From Methylococcaceae bacterium (GTDB lineage: Bacteria; Pseudomonadota; Gammaproteobacteria; Methylococcales; Methylomonadaceae): DNA of 8,575 bases. This document shows, one piece after another, positions 1 to 5,542 of this stretch. The stretch is taken from contig CANKON010000049.1 in assembly GCA_947484105.1 (NCBI GenBank), positions 1 to 8,575 of the forward strand, written 5' to 3'. Below the pieces are notes generated by a model. That model saw nothing but the letters and a program-made list of their open reading frames with translations. It had not been told where the DNA came from and searched no databases. Made by a program: the position numbers and the translations under genes. How positions within the stretch are numbered: position 1 is the first letter of the stretch; the number at the start of each line of letters is the position of its first letter.

Positions 1-934
1 AGCGATAAAACAAATCCTCACGAAACCGATTTTGCTTAATTTCATTTTCTAAATGACGATGAGTCGCGGCGATGACACGCACGTCACAAAAAATCGTTTT
101 ATTGCCGCCGACTCGCTCAAAATTGCGTTCTTGCAACACGCGCAATAATTTCACTTGCATCGATAGCGGCATATCACCAATTTCGTCTAAAAATAACGTG
201 CCACCTTCTGCCATTTCAAAACGTCCTTGGCGTGCGCTTAACGCACCTGTGAACGCGCCTTTTTCGTGACCAAATAATTCACTTTCTAAAAGTTCGGCAG
301 GAATCGCGCCACAATTGATAGGCACAAAAGGATGATCACGCCGCAATGACGCATCGTGTAAAGCATTGGCAACGACTTCCTTACCTGTTCCTGATTCACC
401 TAAAATTAAGACTGTCGCATCCGATTCGGCTACTTGTGAAATCATTTTGCGAATTTCAACCATCGCCGCGCTATTACCTTTCAATCGTGACGCAACAAGT
501 GACAAAGCGTTGGCGTTTTCGGAATCATTTAAAACCCATTTTTGAATTTCGAGCGAGACGGAATTTTGTGGCAACGTGCGATTAACAGGAAGTTTGGCGA
601 GTAACGGGCTTAATTGTGCGTGTTGTAACGGAGACGATAAAACATAAAATAACTTCTCATGAACTTTATCAGCGGCAATTTCTTCACTACTGTCAGAGAT
701 AAAAATAACGGGAATGCGTGCCATTTCAACGATTTCGTTCAAAATCATGAATTGTTTGCGAATCCCTTCACCAATAAAAATGCTGCAAACTCGATTGATT
801 TCATGCAGATAGTCGGCGTAATTATCCGAACCGATGGTTTTTACATCGTAGCCCATAAATTGAAAAATAATTTCAACTTGTTGAATGCGTGCTGGATTGT
901 CATCAATTAACAAAATAGGAGGTAGTAACGCCAT
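1..934 (-). CDS. fleQ: FleQ-like sigma-54-dependent transcriptional activator, C-terminus beyond window
   Basis: This is a bacterial enhancer-binding protein that would use ATP hydrolysis to open sigma-54 RNA polymerase promoters; in relatives FleQ/FlrA it is the master regulator of flagellar genes and links them to c-di-GMP and matrix production. My translation from the ATG at 934 gives 311 codons up to the window edge. Residues 5-115 form a FleQ-type receiver-like domain beginning ILLIDDN. The AAA+ domain starts near 148, with Walker A GESGTGKE at 179-186, the sigma-54-contacting GAFTGA loop at 226-231 and Walker [12 protein letters not shown] at 244-254. The arginine fingers and the Fis-type helix-turn-helix lie outside the window. 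No aspartate sits where the receiver phosphoacceptor is expected (VCSIFIGEG, 49-57), as in FleQ. The family is certain; FleQ rather than another NtrC-type regulator is likely, and its target genes cannot be seen here. Confidence 0.9.
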   Translation of the reverse strand, partial: MALLPPILLIDDNPARIQQVEIIFQFMGYDVKTIGSDNYADYLHEINRVCSIFIGEGIRKQFMILNEIVEMARIPVIFISDSSEEIAADKVHEKLFYVLSSPLQHAQLSPLLAKLPVNRTLPQNSVSLEIQKWVLNDSENANALSLVASRLKGNSAAMVEIRKMISQVAESDATVLILGESGTGKEVVANALHDASLRRDHPFVPINCGAIPAELLESELFGHEKGAFTGALSARQGRFEMAEGGTLFLDEIGDMPLSMQVKLLRVLQERNFERVGGNKTIFCDVRVIAATHRHLENEIKQNRFREDLFYR

Positions 935-979
935 ACTTTTCACTCAGTTAACTTAAAAATTAATGTTTCATTTCATGCC

Positions 980-988
980 ATTATCACA
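980..988 (-). promoter_or_regulatory. Possible extended -10 promoter for fleQ-like gene
   Basis: On the minus strand this reads TGTGATAAT, which is a TGn extension followed by a hexamer differing from TATAAT only at the first base. It lies 45 nt upstream of the ATG at 934. The matching -35 is poor (TTTAAT-like at 17 nt), which is acceptable for an extended -10 promoter. The call rests on consensus matching only. Confidence 0.35.
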
Positions 989-1041
989 TTTTGTTAATGT
1001 AAATTAAACTTAAAAAGTCGAATTCGTGGCATTTTTTAGAC

Positions 1042-1070
1042 TTGACAAAAATTCGCCACCGTAGAAACTA
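1042..1070 (+). promoter_or_regulatory. Possible sigma-70 promoter for corB-like gene
   Basis: A perfect TTGACA lies at 1042-1047. The downstream -10 is weak; the best-spaced hexamer is GAAACT at 1064-1069 with a 16-nt spacer, matching only three of six consensus bases. The -35 is convincing and the -10 is not. It is placed plausibly, about 35-60 nt before the start codon. Confidence 0.3.
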
Positions 1071-1103
1071 GATGCGTTATTAACAACCCCGCGAGCGTTT
1101 TCC

Positions 1104-2384
1104 TTGAACGATATGCCCCTTAGTATGCTACTCGGCATACTTTTGTTGATGTTAGTGTTATCCGCCTTCTTTTCAGGTTCTGAAACGTCTTTGATGACGC
1201 TGAATCGCTACCGATTGCGGCATTTGGTAAAGTTAAAACATCCTGGCGCAATCAAAGCGCAAACGTTATTACAACGTCCCGATCGCGTTTTGGGACTGAT
1301 TTTGTTGTGCAACAATTTCGTTAATAATTTTGCGTCATCGATTGCCACAGTGATTGCAATAAAACTCTACGCTGACGAAGAATCGAGCGTTGCCATTGCT
1401 GCCGCATTATTGACGTTGGTGATGTTAATTTTTTCTGAAGTTACGCCTAAAACGCTTGCCACCATTAAACCCGAATTACTCGCTTTTCCGTCAGCCTGGG
1501 TTTATACCGTGTTATTAAAAATATTTTATCCACTAGTTTGGCTAGTTAATACGTTAGCGCATTGTTTATTGCGTCAAATGGGCGTTGACACAACGAAAAC
1601 CGCACATAACGAACTTAATAAAGATGAACTTAAAAGCATTATTTCTGAAGCTGAAAGTGTGATGCCGTATCGTTATCAAAAAATGTTGCTGGGTATTTTA
1701 GACTTAGAATCCGCCACTGTTGAAGACATCATGACACCGCGCAATGAAATTGTCGGCATTGATTTGGAATTACCGATTGAAACGATTATTGAACAAATAA
1801 AAAATAGTCCGCATACTCGATTACCTGTTTATAAACAACACGTTGATCGTGTAATTGGTTTTTTGCATTTACGCAAAGTGTTGAGCGAAATTCATTTCAA
1901 AGACTTTGATAAACAAACCATTATTAGTTTATTAAGCAAACCTTCTTTTATTCCCGAAAGCACCTCTGTTCATGCCCAAATGGTGCGCTTTAAAAGTGAA
2001 AAAATTCGTGTTGGATTGGTCGTAGACGAATACGGCGACGTACAAGGTTTGGTCACACTCGATGATTTATTACAAGAAATTGTCGGTGAATTGATTACTG
2101 AAGAAGAAAATACCGTCAGTCAACAAAGTGACGGCAGTTATTTAGTTGACGCAGGGATTACTGTTCGGGAATTAAATCGTGTCATGCGCTGGGAATTACC
2201 AACGGAAGGTGCAAAAACATTAAATGGTTTGATTTTAAATTTTATGGAAACGATTCCAAATATAGGCACGAGTATTCGATTACACGGTTATCCGATGGAA
2301 ATTTTGGAACGCGACGAAAATTCCGTGAAATTAGTGAAATTTTTGCCGCTTAAATCCGACCGTTTAAATCAAACTTCGTGCTAA
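1104..2384 (+). CDS. corB: CorB/YfjD-type CNNM transporter (HlyC/CorC family) with CBS domains
   Basis: This inner-membrane protein belongs to the CNNM/CorB family, whose members are linked to Mg2+ (and Co2+) efflux or Mg2+ resistance; the transported ion is not provable here. The 426 residues follow the family order. A DUF21/CNNM membrane domain covers about 7-155, with SGSETSL at 24-30, NNFVNNFASS at 70-79 and SEVTPKT at 111-117. A CBS pair follows (about 206-265 and 275-335), opening with VEDIMTPRNE and containing VGLVVDEYGDVQGLVTLDDL near 313-332. A CorC/HlyC transporter-associated domain covers about 346-418. Length and order closely match E. coli YfjD (CorB). The start at 1104 is TTG; an in-frame ATG at 1113 would shorten the protein by three residues, and neither has a clear Shine-Dalgarno. 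The 3' end overlaps the convergent Fe-S gene by 21 bp. Confidence 0.88.
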   Translation: MNDMPLSMLLGILLLMLVLSAFFSGSETSLMTLNRYRLRHLVKLKHPGAIKAQTLLQRPDRVLGLILLCNNFVNNFASSIATVIAIKLYADEESSVAIAAALLTLVMLIFSEVTPKTLATIKPELLAFPSAWVYTVLLKIFYPLVWLVNTLAHCLLRQMGVDTTKTAHNELNKDELKSIISEAESVMPYRYQKMLLGILDLESATVEDIMTPRNEIVGIDLELPIETIIEQIKNSPHTRLPVYKQHVDRVIGFLHLRKVLSEIHFKDFDKQTIISLLSKPSFIPESTSVHAQMVRFKSEKIRVGLVVDEYGDVQGLVTLDDLLQEIVGELITEEENTVSQQSDGSYLVDAGITVRELNRVMRWELPTEGAKTLNGLILNFMETIPNIGTSIRLHGYPMEILERDENSVKLVKFLPLKSDRLNQTSC

Positions 2385-3575
2385 AACAACAATGGGGTGA
2401 ATCACTTCAACGTTTTCACCACGTTCCCGCAAGCCCGCCGCAATATGCAACGCACAGCCGATATTTGAACTGACTAAATAATCGGTCGGTTTTTCAAGTG
2501 TGGTTGTCAATAATTCATTTAATAACGTTTTCGCCATTTCGTCATGTCGCAAACTGTAACTTCCTGCCGCGCCACAACATTGTGTGGTTTCAGGTAAAGC
2601 CGAAATATTGATTTCTGGAATTTGTTGTAACAACTTTAAAACGCTTTTATCGGTTTTCAAGCCATTTTTTAATGAGCAAGGCGAATGCAAACGCACATTT
2701 CCAGAAAACGGTTTTAAGATTGAAAAATCAAAATCCGTTTGACTCAAAAAATGACTAATATCTAAAACTTTCGTAGTGAAATTCTTCGCAGAATACTCAC
2801 GCAACGTCACGCCACAACCACTTGCAATCGTCACAATTGCTTGTAAATTTTCAGCAGAAAATGCTAATTCATTTTGTTTTTCTAATTTCGACGCGCCCTT
2901 TTTATCGCCATCGTGCAAAGCTAATGCGCCGCAACAAGTTTGATTTTCAGGCAAATACACATTAAAGCCGATATGCGTTAAGACTTTAATTGCCGAATTC
3001 ACCGTTTCAAAATCGAACAATTCCCCCATACAACCAACAAATAAACCCACATCACCTTTGGCTTCATTTTTTGCGTCGTAATAATTTTTGAGTGTTTCGT
3101 GTTCTTGAAAATTGGGAACTAATCGTTCAAGTTCAGTTAATCCGAATAATTTTGGCAAACGTAGAAAACGCGCAGTTTCTTGCAAATTATTTTTTTGATA
3201 AAACCGCAAACTCGATTTAACAAAATTTTGAACACCTTTATTTTCAGCAATGGATTTGACGATTTTGACCGAATTTTTTGTCGAAATGTCGTCATGAATT
3301 TCAGCACGAAAATCATCAATCAATTTTCCATAAGGCACAACCGCAGGACACGCTTTTTCACACGCGCGACACAATAAGCAACTGTCAATATGACTTAACA
3401 AATTTTCTGAAATTGGCAAATTTCCACCTGCCCACGCTTGAATTAACGCGATTCGACCACGCGGTGATTCATTTTCATTTTGCGTATGCGTGTAAGTGGG
3501 GCAATGTGGCGCACAAATTCCACATTTCACGCAGCTATCCGCAACGCTCAGTAATTGTTTTTTAATGTCAGTCAT
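2364..3575 (-). CDS. glcF: GlcF-like iron-sulfur subunit of glycolate oxidase (CCG-domain protein)
   Basis: GlcF is the electron-transfer subunit of the glycolate oxidase GlcDEF, which oxidises glycolate to glyoxylate at the membrane. This 403-residue protein is close in length to E. coli GlcF. Two [4Fe-4S] ferredoxin motifs are intact: C15-C18-C21-C25P (CVKCGICAPHCP) and C66-C69-C72-C76P. Two cysteine-rich CCG domains follow: C182, C214-C215-G and C254, then C300, C333-C334-G and C374. The C-terminal SNIGCALH segment resembles the GlcF NIGCQTH motif. It is the last gene of the minus-strand operon and overlaps the membrane-protein gene by 8 bp. No glcD or glcE lies in the window, so it may serve another flavoprotein (for example another glycolate, lactate or glycerol-3-phosphate type dehydrogenase). 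The Fe-S/CCG family is sure; the GlcF assignment is likely but its partner is unknown. Confidence 0.85.
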   Translation of the reverse strand: MTDIKKQLLSVADSCVKCGICAPHCPTYTHTQNENESPRGRIALIQAWAGGNLPISENLLSHIDSCLLCRACEKACPAVVPYGKLIDDFRAEIHDDISTKNSVKIVKSIAENKGVQNFVKSSLRFYQKNNLQETARFLRLPKLFGLTELERLVPNFQEHETLKNYYDAKNEAKGDVGLFVGCMGELFDFETVNSAIKVLTHIGFNVYLPENQTCCGALALHDGDKKGASKLEKQNELAFSAENLQAIVTIASGCGVTLREYSAKNFTTKVLDISHFLSQTDFDFSILKPFSGNVRLHSPCSLKNGLKTDKSVLKLLQQIPEINISALPETTQCCGAAGSYSLRHDEMAKTLLNELLTTTLEKPTDYLVSSNIGCALHIAAGLRERGENVEVIHPIVVLARSLI

Positions 3576-4050
3576 TTTCGTTTTCCTGTTTATCGGTTAG
3601 CGCATCTATAATTTGTTGATATTCGGCATTTTTCGGGCGATACAAAAATGCCCCTAAAACCGCCAAGCCAGTCAAAATATGAAATGAATTTATAGGATCA
3701 CCAAAATAAAAAATCATACCGCCCAAACTGCCAATTAAAATCATCATACTTTGCGAAATAGACACCGTTAAAGCGTAACGAATTTGTACTGTTTTTTCTA
3801 AATTCGCACCAAACAATAACGGCATTGTTTGATTCAATCGTAAAAAAATATGCCGTAATAAATTAGTCAACGGTAAAATCAAAATGGCTAAAATATAAAA
3901 GATCGTGCGCCAAAAAATACGCTCGGATTCTTCTAACGGTTGTTGAAATGGTGCGCCGTAAAAATGCACAAAAATAAAACTCATACTTAATAACGTCACA
4001 ACAAACGCCGTAATAAACCAAGGAAAAAGCAAAGAATTAGTCGTTTTCAA
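3568..4050 (-). CDS. Hypothetical four-helix integral membrane protein
   Basis: I do not recognise this 160-residue protein. It has four hydrophobic stretches fit to cross the membrane, at about 9-31, 46-69, 93-116 and 121-137. A loop between helices 2 and 3 contains a basic RHIFLRLNQ segment, and the C-terminal tail is hydrophilic and acidic, ending QENEND. No catalytic or metal-binding motif stands out. The start is TTG at 4050, 14 bp inside bioD. The first in-frame ATG is residue 23 and would remove most of helix 1; another TTG exists at residue 7. No Shine-Dalgarno is visible, so translation probably depends on coupling to bioD. The stop overlaps the start of the Fe-S gene by 8 bp. This position suggests a membrane partner or accessory for a neighbour, but that is inference from context only. 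Confidence 0.75.
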   Translation of the reverse strand: MKTTNSLLFPWFITAFVVTLLSMSFIFVHFYGAPFQQPLEESERIFWRTIFYILAILILPLTNLLRHIFLRLNQTMPLLFGANLEKTVQIRYALTVSISQSMMILIGSLGGMIFYFGDPINSFHILTGLAVLGAFLYRPKNAEYQQIIDALTDKQENEND

Positions 4051-4687
4051 AGTTGAACTCGGTTGAGGTTTCTAAATAAGGAAATGTCGCAATTAACGGC
4101 GCGGTGGTACGTTTTTTAATACTTTCAATCGTTAAATCCACATAATCAAAATCGGCATCATTACAAACCGCAATCCAACCTGCACAATGTAAATTCGCAT
4201 TTTGTATCGCTTCAAACGTCAAAAGTGCATGATTGATGCAACCTAATTTAATCGCCACAACTAAAATAATCGGCACGTTTAATGTTTGAGCCAAATTCGC
4301 AATCGTTTCAGTTTCATTCAGTGGCGCATACCAACCGCCCGCCCCTTCGACAATTAAAATGTCAGCTAAATTTTGTAGCGTTTGAAAATTAGAAAAAATT
4401 GTTTCTAACTTCGCGGGATTTTCTTTGCCTGCCAAATGCGGCGAAATTGGTAATTCATAAGCAAACGGATTCAAAAGCGAATAATCGACAAACTGCGAAC
4501 CCATTTTTTGAATCGCTAACGCATCGTCATTTTGCCATTCACCATTTATTTTTTCACAACCTGACGCAACAGGTTTCATGCCTAAAACTGAGAGATTCTG
4601 ATTTTTAAAATGTTGCATTAACGCAAGCGTTGCCCACGTTTTTCCTACGTTTGTGTCTGTGCCTGTGACGAAATAAGTTTTTTTCAT
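4037..4687 (-). CDS. bioD: Dethiobiotin synthetase BioD
   Basis: BioD makes dethiobiotin from 7,8-diaminopelargonate, CO2 and ATP, the penultimate step of biotin synthesis, in the cytoplasm as a dimer. The 216 residues cover the whole family length (E. coli BioD is about 225). Diagnostic motifs are complete: P-loop GTDTNVGKT at 9-17, KPVASG at 38-43 with the catalytic lysine, and EGAGGWYAPL at 114-123. The asparagine-containing AVCND at about 173-177 fits the nucleotide base-binding region. The ATG at 4687 overlaps the kinase stop as ATGA, so translation is probably coupled; no separate Shine-Dalgarno is evident. No other bio genes are nearby, so the biotin pathway is dispersed in this genome or lies elsewhere. 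The function is well supported. Confidence 0.95.
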   Translation of the reverse strand: MKKTYFVTGTDTNVGKTWATLALMQHFKNQNLSVLGMKPVASGCEKINGEWQNDDALAIQKMGSQFVDYSLLNPFAYELPISPHLAGKENPAKLETIFSNFQTLQNLADILIVEGAGGWYAPLNETETIANLAQTLNVPIILVVAIKLGCINHALLTFEAIQNANLHCAGWIAVCNDADFDYVDLTIESIKKRTTAPLIATFPYLETSTEFNFEND

Positions 4688-5229
4688 AAATTTAAAAATG
4701 TGTTTACCGAGAGGATATTTAAATCAAATTTTGCGCCGTTTACAAAGTTGGCAAATTCACCATCTACAATGCCTTTTGCGGTTAATTCATCCACGTTTAA
4801 CGTTGAATCCACGTCGCAAGATTTCACGACAATCAATTTTTCTGCCTCTAATTTTGTGGCTAACCATGCCGCTAAACTGTCGGAAGTCATTTCCCAAGAC
4901 GGTGAAACTTGTGCGGCATTTAAATCAAAAATGTCAGGTAACCAAATGGAAAAACGGTGATTTTTAAGATTTGAAATTGTCGATTCAAGTGTAAATTTAG
5001 GATGCAGGTTTTGCAGCATCATGGCGGTTTGTTGCATCGCTAAAACTGCCATTTTATGTGCAACAACATCGTCGAAATGCCATTTTTTCTGCGCGGCGCG
5101 AACCGTATCCGCAAAAATGCCACCGCCACAAACGACAACTATTTTTTCGTTGAATTCTAAAATGTGATTTAAGCAAACCAGCATTTTTTCTGCTTCTAAT
5201 AAACTGCCGCCCAATTTTATGACGTTCAT
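4684..5229 (-). CDS. Small amino acid kinase family protein, MfnE-like (possible tetrahydromethanopterin synthesis)
   Basis: This 181-residue protein has the amino acid kinase fold shared by aspartokinase and uridylate kinase. It opens with the phosphate-binding KLGGSL at 5-10, followed by VVVCGGG at 31-37, SWEMTSDSLAAWLA at 111-124 and VVKSCDVD at 134-141. That pattern, with the small size, matches the COG2054-type kinases that include archaeal MfnE. MfnE phosphorylates the aminomethylfuran-methanol phosphate used for methanofuran; proteobacterial homologues occur in tetrahydromethanopterin/methanofuran gene sets of methylotrophs. It is the first gene of the four-gene minus-strand operon. 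The ATG at 5229 has a weak GGAA about 9-12 nt upstream. The fold is sure; the specific substrate is inference, since no other methanopterin gene is in view. A generic uncharacterised kinase is the alternative. Confidence 0.75.
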   Translation of the reverse strand: MNVIKLGGSLLEAEKMLVCLNHILEFNEKIVVVCGGGIFADTVRAAQKKWHFDDVVAHKMAVLAMQQTAMMLQNLHPKFTLESTISNLKNHRFSIWLPDIFDLNAAQVSPSWEMTSDSLAAWLATKLEAEKLIVVKSCDVDSTLNVDELTAKGIVDGEFANFVNGAKFDLNILSVNTFLNL

Positions 5230-5337
5230 TTTTGAAATTCCATTTTGATTAAAGGGTTTCGATGCGGCAATTTTACTTTATTTATGACTTTAGTAATGTT
5301 TCAAATTGAACCTTGAACCATTCGGTGATTGCACTTT

Positions 5338-5357
5338 TTTTGTAACACGTTACAAAA
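5338..5357. promoter_or_regulatory. Perfect palindromic operator-like site
   Basis: TTTTGTAAC and GTTACAAAA are exact reverse complements separated by two bases (AC). A two-base loop makes an RNA hairpin terminator unlikely, so a dimeric DNA-binding protein site is the better reading. It lies 109 nt upstream of the kinase ATG and 11 nt upstream of the TTGACA that points toward mrdA, so it could act on either operon. The binding protein is unknown. Confidence 0.5.
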
Positions 5358-5368
5358 TTAGCGAGGCA

Positions 5369-5395
5369 TTGACATTTAAATTTGGTCATTATTTT
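5369..5395 (+). promoter_or_regulatory. Possible sigma-70 promoter for mrdA-rodA
   Basis: A perfect TTGACA lies at 5369-5374. The best following -10 is TATTTT at 5390-5395 with a 15-nt spacer, shorter than the optimal 17. If used, the mrdA transcript would carry a leader of about 140 nt that contains the 22-codon open frame. The -35 is clear; the -10 is weak. Confidence 0.35.
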
Positions 5396-5470
5396 CCAAA
5401 AATACCTTGAAAGGGCAGCTCAAAGACGTTAGATTTAAAAAACGCTCGTGTTCTAAATATAGCTTCTACC

Positions 5471-5539
5471 ATGAAATTGATTCCGATTGATGGTGAGGAT
5501 TTATCTGCATGCTACAAAAAACTTCGGGAAAACCTCTAA
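5471..5539 (+). CDS. Possible 22-codon leader peptide upstream of mrdA
   Basis: An ATG at 5471 opens a 22-residue frame starting MKLIPIDGEDLSACYKK and ending at TAA 5537-5539, one codon before the mrdA ATG at 5543. It is in the same frame as mrdA. No Shine-Dalgarno precedes it. Without the ATG requirement the frame stays open back to a stop at 5408-5410. It could be a translated leader that couples into mrdA, a remnant of a former upstream gene, or chance. I do not recognise the peptide. Confidence 0.25.
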   Translation: MKLIPIDGEDLSACYKKLRENL

Positions 5540-5542
5540 TCC

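Larger units (their letters stand above)
935..1103. promoter_or_regulatory. Divergent intergenic region between fleQ-like gene and corB-like gene
   Basis: These 169 bp separate two divergently transcribed genes and must hold both promoters. The stretch is strongly AT-rich, especially 945-1018. Candidate elements are listed separately: an extended -10 for the minus-strand gene and a consensus -35 for the plus-strand gene. A TGGCA at 1026-1030 resembles the -24 half of a sigma-54 promoter but lacks the -12 GC. No RNA gene or small ORF is apparent. Confidence 0.6.
5230..5542. other. 313-bp divergent intergenic region upstream of the kinase operon and mrdA
   Basis: This space separates the divergent kinase-bioD operon and mrdA-rodA operon. 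It holds a perfect 20-bp palindrome (5338-5357), a consensus -35 hexamer reading toward mrdA (5369-5374), a 7-bp tandem repeat of TTGAACC (5306-5319), and a 22-codon open frame (5471-5539) just before mrdA. No tRNA-like, terminator-like or transposon-derived sequence was seen. For the minus-strand operon, the best promoter-like words are TTGAAA and AT-rich hexamers around 5270-5305, none close to consensus. Confidence 0.6.

Noticed and set aside
1026..1040. Possible sigma-54 promoter beginning TGGCA
   Set aside because: The -24 GG is present, but ten bases later the sequence is AC rather than the required GC.
5306..5319. Tandem TTGAACC TTGAACC repeat
   Set aside because: Only two 7-bp copies in AT-rich intergenic DNA; too short to distinguish from chance.
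5338..5357. Reading the palindrome as a BirA operator for bioD or as an intrinsic terminator
   Set aside because: BirA half-sites are about 14-16 bp apart rather than two, and a two-base loop with an AT-rich stem is a poor terminator hairpin.
5383..5398. TTTGG...CCAAA inverted repeat near the mrdA promoter
   Set aside because: Only five-base arms with a long AT-rich centre; not convincing as an operator or hairpin.
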